Origin: Pseudomonadota bacterium
GTDB taxonomy: Bacteria > Pseudomonadota > Gammaproteobacteria > Burkholderiales > Thiobacillaceae
Direction: 5' to 3'
Assembly: GCA_021802945.1 (NCBI GenBank)
Contig: JAJZRE010000011.1
Coordinates: 1 to 50,937 of the forward strand
DNA length: 50,937 nucleotides
Numbering within the stretch: the stretch's first letter is position 1; every line of letters begins with the position of its first letter. The notes beneath the pieces are model-generated. The model was given only the letters and a program-made list of their open reading frames with translations. It had not been told where the DNA came from and did no database searches. Both the position numbers and the translations under genes were made by a program. Of this stretch, positions 36,290 through 44,881 are shown one piece after another.

Positions 36290-38992
36290 TCAGACCGCGG
36301 CGCCCATGACATGCATCCACAGCGTCCTGACGGCCTCTCGCGCACCTTCAAGGTCGGACGGCGGGACGCGGGCGCATTCCGCGCCGCTGAGCTTGATCGC
36401 GTGCTGCTGGCGGCGCAGTTCGCGGTAGGCGTCCGCGGCTGTCCGGGCGAGTTCGGCGGGAATCAGGCCGGCCGCGCCGGCACGGATCAGCAGCGCGATG
36501 TTGCCGACGTTGTCGGCCAGTTCGGGGTGTGCATGACAATCCCGCAGCACCAGGTACTGCACGCAGAATTCGACGTCGACGATGCCGCCGCGGTCGTGCT
36601 TCAGGTCGAACAGGCCGGTGTCGTTGACGTGGCCGGCGTGCATCTTCTCGCGCATGGACAGCACGTCTTCGCGCAGTTTTGCCGGGTCGCGCGGGGTGCC
36701 CAGCACCTCGCGGCGCAGCGCTTCGAAAACTGCGCCGATCGCCGTGTCGCCGCACACGAAACGCGCACGCGTCAGCGCCTGGTGCTCCCATACCCAGGCG
36801 TGATGCAGCTGGTAGTCGCGGAAAGCCTCGGCCGAGCTCACCAGCAGGCCGGACGCGCCGTCGGGGCGCAGGCGCAGGTCGGTCTCGTAGAGAATGCCGG
36901 CCGGGGTCAGGGTGCCGAGCCAGGTGTTGATGCGCTGGGCGAGGCGTGCGTAGATTTCCTGCGCGCGCTCGTCGGCGTCGTCGTAGAGGAACACCAGGTC
37001 GAGGTCGGAGGCGTAGCCGAGTTCCTTGCCGCCGAGCTTGCCGTAGCCGATGACGGCGAAGCGCGGTTCGTCGCGGTGGCGGGTTTTCAGCCCGGCCCAG
37101 CAGCGCACCAGGGTCTCGTTCAGCAGGGTGTCGGCCAGATAGGACAGGTGATCCGACAGCGCCTCCAGCGTCAGCCGGCCCGCCACGTCCTGCGCCAGCA
37201 GGCGCAGCGTCTGCACCTGCTTGAAGCGGCGCAGCGCGTCCATCTGGGCCTCGGTATCGCCGGGATGGGCGTCGAGTTCCTCGCGCAATTGAGTCGCGAG
37301 CTGCGCCCAGTCGGGCACGCTCATCAGGTGCTGCGGCGCGATCAGTTCGTCCAGCAGTTGCGGCTGCCGCGTGATCATCCGCGCCGCCCACGGGCTCGCC
37401 GCCAGCAGGCGCACCAGTTGCCGCAGTGCCGCCGGGTACTCGGCGAGCAGCGCGAGATAGGTGGACCGGCGCGCGATGGCCTGCACCAGCGCGGCGAAGC
37501 GTTCCAGCGTGACCGCCGGGCCGGGCTGGCTGCCGATGACCTCGAGCGCGGGGGGCAGCAGCGAATTGAGCCGCAGTTGCGTCGATTCGGGCAGCCGCGC
37601 GGCGCTCTGGCGCAGCGCGTCGAGCGCCGCCAGCACGCGCGGCGGGTCGTCGTAGCCGGCGTTTTCCAGCAGCGCGCGGGCGGTGCCGGCATCGGCCGTG
37701 CCGCAGCACACGGCGGTGAGCGGGTGGCTGTTCTGGTCGGTCTGCGGCGCGGCGAACACCTGTTCGAAATGGCGCGTGACCTTGTTCCGATGGCGGTCGA
37801 GCACAGCGAGCAGCGCGGCGTAGTCGGGGAAACCCGTCGCCTCGGCGAGCATCGCCTGCGATTCGGCGTCGTCCGGCAGCAGCTGGGTCTGCGCATCGTC
37901 CAGATACTGGATGCGGTGTTCCAGCCGGCGCAGGAAATCGTAGGCGGCGGCGAGTTCCTGCTGGGCGTCGGCCGTCATCAGGCCGGTCTTCACCAGGGCG
38001 TCCAGCACCACCAGCGTCGGTTGCTGCTGCAACGCGGCGATCTGGCCGCCGCGGATCAGCTGGAACACCTGCGCGGTGAATTCGATCTCGCGGATGCCGC
38101 CCGGCCCCAGCTTGACGTTGTGCGCCATCTCGCGGCGCGCGACCTCGCGGCGGATCTGCACGTGCAGATCGCGGATCGCGGCGAAGGCGCCGAAGTCGAG
38201 GTATTTGCGGAACACGAAGGGCCGCACGATCTGCATCAGTTCGTCGTGGCGTCCGCCGGTGAGCGGGCGCGCCTTGATCCAGGCGTAGCGCTCCCACGGC
38301 CGTCCCTGCGCGACCAGATAGTCCTCCAGCATCGCGTAGCCCATCGCGAACGGGCCGGATTCGCCCCATGGGCGCAGCCGCAGGTCGACGCGGAACACGT
38401 AGCCGTCGGCGGTGTTCTCCCCCAGCGCGGCGGCGAGCTTGCGCCCGAGACGGATGAAGAACTCGTGGTTGCTGATCGTTCTGACCGATGCAGCCGGATC
38501 GTCGGCCGCGGTGTCGCCTTCCTCGGGGTAGAGGTAGATGAGGTCGATGTCGGACGACACGTTGAGCTCAAAGCCGCCGAGCTTGCCCATGCCGACCACG
38601 ACCATCCGCTGCGGCCGCCCCGCCTCGTCGCGCGGCTCGCCGTGGCGCGCGGCAAGCAGCGCGTGGTGGAAGTCGAGCGCGGCGGCAATGCAGACCTCGG
38701 CCAGCATGCTCCAGGTGGCCATCACCTCGGCCAGATCGGCCGTGCCCGCGAGATCGCGCGCGGTGGCGACCAGCCATACGCGCTGGCGCAGCTGCCTGAG
38801 CCGCCGGTGCAGCGCGGCTTCGTCGGTGCACGGCGGTTCGGCGAGAAAAGCCTGCATCGCCGCGCGGCCGACGGGCTGGTCGAGCGCGGCCGCCAGGGTT
38901 TCGGCGAGCTGCGGCTGCGCCGCCAGCAGGCGGCGGCCGTAGCGGGAACAGCGGGCAACGCGCTCAAGTGCGGGATGGCTCATGGCTTGCAT
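36290..38992 (-). CDS. glnE: Bifunctional glutamine synthetase adenylyltransferase/adenylyl-removing enzyme
   Basis: GlnE adds and removes AMP on glutamine synthetase in response to nitrogen status. The 900 residues hold two nucleotidyltransferase domains, each with the G-KLGG-x-ELxxxSDxDLxxLY motif: VGMGKLGGFELNVSSDIDLIYLY (N-terminal, adenylyl-removing, about 150) and IGYGKLGGKELGYASDLDLVFLY (C-terminal, adenylylating, about 650). Both catalytic Asp pairs are intact. The start is ATG at 38992, with a second in-frame ATG three codons on. It is divergent from acs. Confidence 0.95.
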   Translation of the reverse strand: MQAMSHPALERVARCSRYGRRLLAAQPQLAETLAAALDQPVGRAAMQAFLAEPPCTDEAALHRRLRQLRQRVWLVATARDLAGTADLAEVMATWSMLAEVCIAAALDFHHALLAARHGEPRDEAGRPQRMVVVGMGKLGGFELNVSSDIDLIYLYPEEGDTAADDPAASVRTISNHEFFIRLGRKLAAALGENTADGYVFRVDLRLRPWGESGPFAMGYAMLEDYLVAQGRPWERYAWIKARPLTGGRHDELMQIVRPFVFRKYLDFGAFAAIRDLHVQIRREVARREMAHNVKLGPGGIREIEFTAQVFQLIRGGQIAALQQQPTLVVLDALVKTGLMTADAQQELAAAYDFLRRLEHRIQYLDDAQTQLLPDDAESQAMLAEATGFPDYAALLAVLDRHRNKVTRHFEQVFAAPQTDQNSHPLTAVCCGTADAGTARALLENAGYDDPPRVLAALDALRQSAARLPESTQLRLNSLLPPALEVIGSQPGPAVTLERFAALVQAIARRSTYLALLAEYPAALRQLVRLLAASPWAARMITRQPQLLDELIAPQHLMSVPDWAQLATQLREELDAHPGDTEAQMDALRRFKQVQTLRLLAQDVAGRLTLEALSDHLSYLADTLLNETLVRCWAGLKTRHRDEPRFAVIGYGKLGGKELGYASDLDLVFLYDDADERAQEIYARLAQRINTWLGTLTPAGILYETDLRLRPDGASGLLVSSAEAFRDYQLHHAWVWEHQALTRARFVCGDTAIGAVFEALRREVLGTPRDPAKLREDVLSMREKMHAGHVNDTGLFDLKHDRGGIVDVEFCVQYLVLRDCHAHPELADNVGNIALLIRAGAAGLIPAELARTAADAYRELRRQQHAIKLSGAECARVPPSDLEGAREAVRTLWMHVMGAAV

Positions 38993-39036
38993 TAGAATGA
39001 CGGGTTATCGCAACACTCTATCAGCGGAGAGACTGT

Positions 39037-41004
39037 ATGGCAGCCATCGAGTCGATTCTGACCGAAACCCGTGTATTCCCGCCTGCGGACGCCTTCGTCA
39101 GGCAGGCCAACGTGTCCGGCATGGACGCGTATCAGGCGCTGTGCCGCCAGGCCGAGACCGACTACGAAGGCTTCTGGGCCGACCTGGCACGCCAGCACAT
39201 CGGCTGGAAGAAGCCATTCATCCGCACGCTCGACGAATCGAACGCGCCGTTCTACACGTGGTTCGACGACGGCCAGCTCAACGTGTCCTACAATTGCCTC
39301 GACCGCCATCTGGCCACGCGCGGCGACAAGACCGCGCTGATCTTCGAGGCCGACGACGGCGGCGTGACGAAAGTCACCTACAAGGACCTGCACGCCCGCG
39401 TGTGCCAGTTCGCCAACGGCCTGAAGTCGCTTGGCGTGGAGCAGGGCGACCGCGTCATCGTCTACATGCCGATGAGCATCGAGGCGGTGGTGGCGATGCA
39501 GGCCTGCGCGCGCATCGGCGCCATCCATTCGGTGGTGTTCGGCGGCTTTTCCGCCAAGAGCCTGTTCGAGCGCATCGAGGACGCCCGCGCCAAAGTGATC
39601 GTCACCGCCGACGAATCGCTGCGCGGCGGCAAGGCCGTGCCGCTGAAGCGCGCGGTCGACGAGGCGCTGGCGATGGGCGACACCTCCTGCGTCGAGCGCG
39701 TGGTGGTGTATCGCCGCTCCGGCGGCGAAGTGAACTGGTCGTCGCGCGACCTGTGGTGGCATGAACTCGTGCAGACCCAGGCCGAGACCTGCGAGCCGGT
39801 GTGGGTCTCCGCCGAGCATCCGCTGTTCATCCTCTATACCTCGGGTTCGACCGGCAAGCCCAAGGGCGTGCAGCATTCCACCGGCGGCTATCTGCTCGGC
39901 GCCATCCTCTCCATGCTGTGGGTGTTCGACGCCAAGCCCGACACCGACGTCTACTGGTGCACCGCCGACGTCGGCTGGATCACCGGCCACACCTACGTCG
40001 CCTACGGCCCGCTGGCGCTGGGCATGACCGAGGTCATCTTCGAGGGCATCCCCACCTATCCGCACGCCGGCCGCTTCTGGGAAACCGTCGCCAAGCACCA
40101 GGTCACCACCTTCTACACCGCGCCGACCGCGATCCGCAGCCTGATCAAGCTCGGCCACGAACTGCCGGCGCAGTATGATCTCTCCTCGCTGCGCCTGCTG
40201 GGCACGGTGGGTGAGCCGATCAACCCCGAAGCCTGGATGTGGTACCACCAGGTCATCGGCGGTGGCCGCTGCCCCATCGTCGACACCTGGTGGCAGACTG
40301 AAACCGGCTGCAACATGATCTCGCCGCTGCCCGGCGCGGTGCCGACCAAGCCCGGGTCCTGCACGCTGCCGCTGCCCGGCATCATGGCCGCGATCACCGA
40401 CGAGCACGGCCATCCCGTCGAAAAGGGGCAGGGCGGCTATCTGGTGATCCAGCGTCCCTTCCCGTCGCAGCTGCGCACGCTGTGGGGCGACCCCGACCGC
40501 TTCAAGAAGACCTATTTCCCCGAAGAGCTCGGCGGCAAGACCTATCTCGCCGGCGATTCGGCGCACCGCGACGCCGATGGCTACTTCTGGATCATGGGCC
40601 GCATCGACGACGTCCTGAACGTGTCCGGCCACCGCCTGGGCACCATGGAGATCGAGTCCGCGCTGGTGTCCAACCTGCGCGTCGCCGAGGCCGCGGTGGT
40701 GGGACGGCCGCACGAGATCAAGGGCGAGGCGGTGGTGGCCTACGTGGTGCTGAAAGGCGCGCGGCCCGTCGGCGAGGAGGCGAAGAGGATCGCCGCCGAG
40801 TTGCGCGACTGGGTCGGCAAGGAGATCGGCCCGATCGCCAAGCCCGACGAGATCCGCTTCGGCGACAACCTGCCGAAGACCCGCTCCGGCAAGATCATGC
40901 GCCGCCTGCTGCGCGCGATCGCCAAGGGCGAGGAAATCACCCAGGACGTCTCCACCCTGGAGAATCCGGCGATCCTGGATCAGCTGAAGGAAGCCGTGAA
41001 GTAA
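39037..41004 (+). CDS. acs: Acetyl-CoA synthetase
   Basis: Acs activates acetate to acetyl-CoA via acetyl-AMP. The 655 residues show the ATP-binding P-loop [14 protein letters not shown] (about 267), the WWQTETG substrate motif, the hinge region [15 protein letters not shown] and the C-terminal [11 protein letters not shown] whose Lys is the acetylation-controlled catalytic residue. Length matches E. coli Acs (652). GGAGAG lies 8 bp upstream of the ATG. Confidence 0.97.
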   Translation: MAAIESILTETRVFPPADAFVRQANVSGMDAYQALCRQAETDYEGFWADLARQHIGWKKPFIRTLDESNAPFYTWFDDGQLNVSYNCLDRHLATRGDKTALIFEADDGGVTKVTYKDLHARVCQFANGLKSLGVEQGDRVIVYMPMSIEAVVAMQACARIGAIHSVVFGGFSAKSLFERIEDARAKVIVTADESLRGGKAVPLKRAVDEALAMGDTSCVERVVVYRRSGGEVNWSSRDLWWHELVQTQAETCEPVWVSAEHPLFILYTSGSTGKPKGVQHSTGGYLLGAILSMLWVFDAKPDTDVYWCTADVGWITGHTYVAYGPLALGMTEVIFEGIPTYPHAGRFWETVAKHQVTTFYTAPTAIRSLIKLGHELPAQYDLSSLRLLGTVGEPINPEAWMWYHQVIGGGRCPIVDTWWQTETGCNMISPLPGAVPTKPGSCTLPLPGIMAAITDEHGHPVEKGQGGYLVIQRPFPSQLRTLWGDPDRFKKTYFPEELGGKTYLAGDSAHRDADGYFWIMGRIDDVLNVSGHRLGTMEIESALVSNLRVAEAAVVGRPHEIKGEAVVAYVVLKGARPVGEEAKRIAAELRDWVGKEIGPIAKPDEIRFGDNLPKTRSGKIMRRLLRAIAKGEEITQDVSTLENPAILDQLKEAVK

Positions 41005-41046
41005 TGCCGGCCTGGGCGTGCCCAGGCATGGCCGGACTCACGGCAT
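41004..41046 (+). terminator. Compound hairpin after acs
   Basis: Inner arms GCCTGGGC (41010-41017) and GCCCAGGC (41020-41027) and outer arms ATGCCG (41004-41009) and CGGCAT (41041-41046) fold directly after the acs stop. There is no T run. It may reduce read-through into the next gene or stabilise the acs message. Confidence 0.45.
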
Positions 41047-41074
41047 TCATGATTTCTTACCCGAAAGGAAGGCC

Positions 41075-41464
41075 ATGCCGCATTACCACGCAGTCGTCTG
41101 GCTCGATCACAATGAAGCCCGAGTCATGCACGTCAGCCCGGACGATGTCGAGAAATCGGTCGTCCATCCGGCCAATCCCCCGCGCCATCTGCAGCGCAAG
41201 CGCGGCTCGGTCAGCGGCAGCCGCCAGCCCGAAGACCAGCAGTACTACCACGAAATCGTGGAGGCCTTGAGTGGTGCCGCGGAAATCCTGATCGTCGGCC
41301 CCGGCCATGCCAAGCTCGAACTGATCAAGCACATCCATGCGCACGATCACGATGTCGTGAACAAGGTGGTCGGCGTCGAAACCGTCGATCATCCCGGCGA
41401 CGGCCAGCTGGCCGCCTACGCCCGCAAGTACTTCGTGGCGAAGGACAGGATGCTCACGCAGTAG
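41075..41464 (+). CDS. Small conserved protein, eRF1-domain-like ('translational machinery protein' type)
   Basis: The 129 residues (MPHYHAVVWLDHNEARVMHV...) resemble small betaproteobacterial proteins I recall being annotated as translational machinery proteins, with an eRF1/Pelota-like fold suggested by the central ILIVGPGHAKLELIKHI (about 73-89) and ETVDHPGDGQLAAYARKYF near the end. It lacks the catalytic GGQ motif of release factors. His content is high. Function is unknown. AAAGGAAGG upstream supports the start. It follows acs by 70 bp. Confidence 0.7.
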   Translation: MPHYHAVVWLDHNEARVMHVSPDDVEKSVVHPANPPRHLQRKRGSVSGSRQPEDQQYYHEIVEALSGAAEILIVGPGHAKLELIKHIHAHDHDVVNKVVGVETVDHPGDGQLAAYARKYFVAKDRMLTQ

Positions 41465-41502
41465 GCGCCCGGTCTCCGGTGGATGCGGTCCGCCGAACGG
41501 AA

Positions 41503-41532
41503 CGACAAGGCCCCCGCATGGGGGCCTTGTCG
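41503..41532 (+). terminator. Strong hairpin downstream of the eRF1-like gene
   Basis: CGACAAGGCCCCC (41503-41515) and GGGGGCCTTGTCG (41520-41532) form a perfect 13-bp stem with a GCAT tetraloop, 39 bp after the stop codon. There is no following T run, so termination efficiency is unclear. Confidence 0.6.
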
Positions 41533-41617
41533 CGTGTGGCGACCATGAGATCCCCGGCCGGGCTTCGAGTCGTTGATAAAGCGACGAAGATTTTCAATGT
41601 TTGTTTGACGGCAGGCC

Positions 41618-41644
41618 TAAAGTGTGCCGAAATGTCGTCGTTAC
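41618..41644 (+). promoter_or_regulatory. Weak sigma-28-like promoter candidate
   Basis: TAAAGTGT (41618-41625), an 11-bp spacer and GTCGTTAC (41637-41644) match the FliA consensus at 7/8 and 5/8 positions. The spacing is exact, but the -10 element is poor. It would start a transcript at about 41651, just before the structured leader. Confidence 0.3.
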
Positions 41645-41659
41645 TGTTGACGAATCGCC

Positions 41660-41734
41660 ATGAAAAATCCGCCGCAAGGCGGGACCGGCGAGGAAGCCGG
41701 GTTCCGGGATGCGTCGTTTCCCTGACCCGGACCG
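41660..41734 (+). promoter_or_regulatory. Structured leader with a possible 21-residue upstream ORF
   Basis: Three consecutive hairpins occur: CCGCC-GCAA-GGCGG (41669-41682), CCGGC-GAGGAA-GCCGG (41685-41700) and TCCGGG/CCCGGA (41703-41708 with 41726-41731). The second competes with GGAA-GCCGGG-TTCC (41692-41705). The same bases hold an ATG-started frame of 21 codons (41660-41725, MKNPPQGGTGEEAGF...) ending 31 bp before the peptide gene. It could be a leader peptide or a regulatory RNA; no known family fits. Confidence 0.4.
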
Positions 41735-41756
41735 AAGTTTTGAACCAGGAGGCGCC

Positions 41757-41978
41757 ATGTCGCATCAATGCCCTTTCCCTGTTCGCTCGACCAACAATCG
41801 CTGCTGTTACCGAGCAGGGAGCGTACCGGGATTTGCCTTGTGCCTGGCCGTGGTGGCCGCCCTGTCGTGCTATGCCGGTTTCAGCCAGGCGGCGCAGTTC
41901 GCGCCCGCTCGGGCGCCGGTGGTTTCCGCCGCGGGTCCGGCCATCGATGCCCGGGCCGGGCCTGTCGTCCAGGACTGA
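41757..41978 (+). CDS. Small Cys-containing membrane or exported peptide
   Basis: The 73 residues start at an ATG with a perfect AGGAGG 5 bases upstream. An N-terminal Cys-rich region (MSHQCPFPVRSTNNRCCY) precedes one hydrophobic segment (about 27-44, GFALCLAVVAALSCYAGF) with a possible signal peptidase site at SQAAQ; the tail is Ala/Pro-rich. I do not recognise it. A good ribosome binding site, a structured leader and a terminator argue that it is a real gene. Confidence 0.6.
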   Translation: MSHQCPFPVRSTNNRCCYRAGSVPGFALCLAVVAALSCYAGFSQAAQFAPARAPVVSAAGPAIDARAGPVVQD

Positions 41979-42038
41979 CAGCCGCGTATGGCCCGGCGTC
42001 GGTGATGACCGGCCGGTCGTCCCGCGATCTGCGGAAAC

Positions 42039-42060
42039 AGCGCCTTTCGGGGCGCTTTTT
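42039..42060 (+). terminator. Rho-independent terminator after the small peptide gene
   Basis: AGCGCC (42039-42044) pairs with GGCGCT (42051-42056) around a 6-base loop and runs into TTTTT. It ends the plus-strand unit just before the convergent FMN reductase gene. Confidence 0.75.
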
Positions 42061-42641
42061 CATGCCTGTCCTGCAGGGCGCGCGAGTGCCGTGGTCGTGC
42101 TCACCAGGTCCCGCACCAGCGCGTGCAGGCGCGCCGGCGACTTCAGCGCGCCGGTTTCGGCGTCGAACGCGGCGTCGGCATGGGCCAGCGAAAACTGGCC
42201 GGGGAGCACCACGACCCCCAGCGTGTTCAGGATCTGCCGCAGGTGCGGCAGCATGCGCATGCCGCCGAAGGTGCCCGGCGAGGCGGCCAGGATGGCCGCA
42301 ACCTTGTTCTGGTAGGGCGCCAGACCCGATTCGCCCTGCCATTCGCGCGATACCCAGTCGATCGTGTTTTTCAGCAGCGGCGGGATCGAACTGTTGTACT
42401 CGGGGCTGGCGATCAGCAGGGCATCGTGTTCCTTGAACAGGGCCTTGAGCCGCAGCGCGTTGTCGGGCAGGCCGCCCTGCTCTTCCAGATCGCCGTTGTA
42501 GAGCGGCAGCGGGTAATCCGCCAGGTCGATCAGGGTGACGTCGCCGCCCGCCGCGCGGGCCGCGTCCACGGCAACCTGAATGAGCTTGCGGTTCCAGGAA
42601 TCGCGGCGGATGCTGCCGGAAAAAGCGAGAATCTTGGGCAT
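42060..42641 (-). CDS. NADPH-dependent FMN reductase family protein
   Basis: The 193-residue flavodoxin-like protein begins MPKILAFSGSIRRDSWNRKL, the FMN phosphate-binding loop, and has ASPEYNSSIPPLLKNTIDWVSR (about 76-97) typical of ChrR/YieF/azoreductase-type quinone and chromate reductases. It probably reduces quinones or other electrophiles with NAD(P)H. The ATG at 42641 has AAGGA upstream; another ATG lies 5 codons earlier. It follows the pirin gene on the same strand, 57 bp away. Confidence 0.92.
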   Translation of the reverse strand: MPKILAFSGSIRRDSWNRKLIQVAVDAARAAGGDVTLIDLADYPLPLYNGDLEEQGGLPDNALRLKALFKEHDALLIASPEYNSSIPPLLKNTIDWVSREWQGESGLAPYQNKVAAILAASPGTFGGMRMLPHLRQILNTLGVVVLPGQFSLAHADAAFDAETGALKSPARLHALVRDLVSTTTALARPAGQA

Positions 42642-42698
42642 GGACTGTCCTTGCATGAAAAAGTGCGTGATTGTATCGGCGCCGAAGCTCAGGCGCGT

Positions 42699-43397
42699 TC
42701 AGGGAAGGTCGAAGCTGACCAGTTCGCTGGGTTCCAGCACTTCGATGTCGAGCGCGGATTCGAAACGGATCGCCACCGCATCGCCGGCTTCCAGCGGGTA
42801 GCCCCGGACCTTGACCCGGCCGGTCGCCACATGCAGCCAGGCGCGCCGTCCCGGCGCCACGGTCAGAGCGACACGATCGCCCGTCGCCAGCCGGCCGGCG
42901 TGGATGGCGGCGTCCTGGTGGATCGTCACCGAACCGTCGCGGCCGTCGTTCGACGCGATCAGCCGCAGCCGGCCTTGCAGGGCCTCGGAGGCAAAGGCGA
43001 TCTGTTCGTAGCCCGGTTCCAGTCCATACGTATCCGGCTCGATCCATATCTGCAGGAAGTGCACCGGCTCGCTGGACGACGCGTTGTATTCGCTGTGGAC
43101 GATGCCGTGCCCGGCGCGCATGCGCTGGACCTCGCCGGGGCGGATCACGCCACCGTTGCCGAGCGAATCCTTGTGTTCGAGCGCGCCCGCGAGCACCCAG
43201 GTGACGATTTCCATGTCCTGGTGGCTGTGAGTCGGGAAGCCCGCGCCCGGCGCGACGCGATCCTCGTTGATCACGCGCAGCGGGCCGTAGCCCATCCACT
43301 CGGGATCGCGGTAACCGGAAAACGAGAAGGTGTGATAACTGTCGAGCCAGCCATGGTTGGCGTGGCCGCGTTCGGACGATTTGCGCACGGTCAGCAT
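42699..43397 (-). CDS. Pirin family protein (YhaK/YhhW-type)
   Basis: The 232 residues form a bicupin. The N-terminal MLTVRKSSERGHANHGWLDSYHTFSF is characteristic, and metal ligands are seen in FPTHSHQDMEIVTWV (about 54-68) and GHGIVHSEYN (about 98-107): His-x-His, Glu and His as in pirins with quercetinase activity. It may degrade or sense flavonoid- or quinone-like compounds. The ATG at 43397 with GGAG upstream is preferred. It is divergent from the LysR gene over 111 bp. Confidence 0.93.
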   Translation of the reverse strand: MLTVRKSSERGHANHGWLDSYHTFSFSGYRDPEWMGYGPLRVINEDRVAPGAGFPTHSHQDMEIVTWVLAGALEHKDSLGNGGVIRPGEVQRMRAGHGIVHSEYNASSSEPVHFLQIWIEPDTYGLEPGYEQIAFASEALQGRLRLIASNDGRDGSVTIHQDAAIHAGRLATGDRVALTVAPGRRAWLHVATGRVKVRGYPLEAGDAVAIRFESALDIEVLEPSELVSFDLP

Positions 43398-43476
43398 GAT
43401 GCACTCCGGGTTGATTGGCTTGACGTTCAAGCGGTGGGATGACTATAGGCATGGTTTGCCGCGAGTAAAACCGGCA

Positions 43477-43501
43477 CAATTCGATCAACTCATTCGAATT
43501 G
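43477..43501. promoter_or_regulatory. LysR-type operator in the pirin/lysR divergent region
   Basis: CAATTCGA (43477-43484) and TCGAATTG (43494-43501) are perfect inverted repeats 9 bp apart, 7 bp before the LysR start. This fits a regulator-binding site that represses the regulator and controls the divergent pirin-reductase unit. Confidence 0.65.
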
Positions 43502-43508
43502 TTCGAAC

Positions 43509-44414
43509 ATGCCGCTGACCCTGGAGGCGCTCGCCATTCTCGATGCCATCGACCGCAAGGGCTCGTTTGCCCGCGCCGCCGAGGAACTGGGGCGGGCGCC
43601 GTCCTCGCTGACCTACGCCGTGCAGCAGATCGAGGCCGAGCTCGACGCGCTGCTGTTCGACCGCTCCGGCCACCGCGCGCGCTTCACGCCGGCGGGACGT
43701 GTGTTGCTGGACGAGGGGCGGGGGCTGCTGGGCGCCGCGCAGGCGCTGGCGGACAAGACGCGGCAGGTGGCGGGCGGCTGGGAGCCGCAACTCACGCTGG
43801 CGGTGGAAGGCATCCTGCCCGTGGCCCCGCTGCTGCCAGTGCTCGATGCGTTCTATCGCCTGGGACGGGCGACCGAGATCAGGCTGCGTCACGACGTGCT
43901 GGCGGGCAGCTGGGATGCGCTCGCGTCCGGTTGCGCCGACCTGGCGATTGCCGGCGGCGAAGCGCCGGCCGGCGCCGGCCTCCGTACCCGCGTGCTCGGC
44001 AGCGTCGAGTTCGTGTTCTGCGTGGCGCCGCAGCACCCGCTGGCGCGCCTCAACCAACCGCTTGGCCAGGCCGACCTCGCGGCGCATCGCGCGGTGGTGA
44101 TCGCCGACACCGCGCGCAACCTGCCGCTGCGCAGCGCGGGCTGGCTGAAGCAGCAGGCCCGCCTGACGGTGGCCGATCTGCCGAGCAAGCTGGCCGCCCA
44201 GCAGGCCGGGCTGGGCGTGGGGTCGCTGCCGCGCTGGCTGGCCGAGCGCGAGGTGGCCGCCGGTCGTCTGGTGCGCTGCGAATGGACCGGCGGCAACCCG
44301 CGCGAAACCCTGCATCTCGCCTGGCGCAACGGCGAAGCGGGCCGGGCGCTCGAGTGGTTCAGGCGGGCGCTGGCGAAGCCCGGCGTGTTCGCGGAGGCGA
44401 TCGATGCCGGCTGA
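43509..44414 (+). CDS. LysR family transcriptional regulator
   Basis: The 301 residues have an N-terminal winged helix (LEALAILDAIDRKGSFARAAEELGRAPSSLTYAVQQIEAELDALLFDRSGHRARFTPAGR, 4-64) and a periplasmic-binding-like effector domain (about 90-295). The divergent pirin and FMN reductase genes and the palindrome between them make those genes its likely targets, perhaps in response to an aromatic or quinone effector. Its 3' end overlaps hslR by 11 bp. Confidence 0.94.
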   Translation: MPLTLEALAILDAIDRKGSFARAAEELGRAPSSLTYAVQQIEAELDALLFDRSGHRARFTPAGRVLLDEGRGLLGAAQALADKTRQVAGGWEPQLTLAVEGILPVAPLLPVLDAFYRLGRATEIRLRHDVLAGSWDALASGCADLAIAGGEAPAGAGLRTRVLGSVEFVFCVAPQHPLARLNQPLGQADLAAHRAVVIADTARNLPLRSAGWLKQQARLTVADLPSKLAAQQAGLGVGSLPRWLAEREVAAGRLVRCEWTGGNPRETLHLAWRNGEAGRALEWFRRALAKPGVFAEAIDAG

Positions 44415-44802
44415 CAACATGCCGCCCGGCGCAATGCGGCTCGACAAATGGCTGTGGGCCGCGCGGTTCTTCAAGACGCGCAGCCTGGCCATCCAGGCGA
44501 TCGACAATGGCCGGGTGAAGCTCAACGGCGAGCGCGTCAAGCCCGCACGCGGCGTGAAGCCCGGCGACCGGCTGGACCTGCGCATCGGCGAGGTCGACTG
44601 GACGCTCACGGTGCGGGCCCTCGCGATGCAGCGCGGCCCCGCGCCGGTGGCGCAGGCGCTGTACGCGGAGGATCCCCCCAGCCAGGCGCGTCGCCAGCAG
44701 CAGGCGGCCGAGCGCAAGCTGGCCGTCAACCCGTCCGCCACGATCAGGGGGCGGCCCACCAAGCGGGACCGGCGCCACATCCATCGCTTCACGGGCGAAT
44801 GA
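44404..44802 (+). CDS. hslR: Heat-shock protein 15, S4-domain ribosome rescue factor
   Basis: Hsp15 binds stalled 50S subunits carrying peptidyl-tRNA and helps recycle them. The 132 residues hold an S4 domain (MRLDKWLWAARFFKTRSLAIQAIDNGRVKLNGERVKPARGVKPGDRLDL, about 11-58) and a basic C-terminal tail with RPTKRDRRHIHRF, as in E. coli HslR. The start at 44404 lies inside the LysR gene; a later ATG at 44434, nearer the S4 domain, is possible. Confidence 0.93.
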   Translation: MPADNMPPGAMRLDKWLWAARFFKTRSLAIQAIDNGRVKLNGERVKPARGVKPGDRLDLRIGEVDWTLTVRALAMQRGPAPVAQALYAEDPPSQARRQQQAAERKLAVNPSATIRGRPTKRDRRHIHRFTGE

Positions 44803-44881
44803 AGTCCGGAAATTACCGACGATTTGCCGCCGCAAAGCGCGGGTAAACGCATAGAATCAGCGGTTCAGAGAGCCGTAATTT

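Noticed and set aside
36290..38995. Long plus-strand open frame opposite glnE
   Set aside because: It is a composition shadow of the high-GC glnE gene; the minus strand carries all conserved GlnE motifs.
41660..41708. Class I cyclic di-GMP (GEMM) riboswitch
   Set aside because: CCGCCGCAAGGCGGGAC and AGCCGGGTT resemble the P1b arm and the 3' end of that aptamer, but the conserved GCAAAGCC junction and the whole P2 arm are missing, so ligand binding is not credible.
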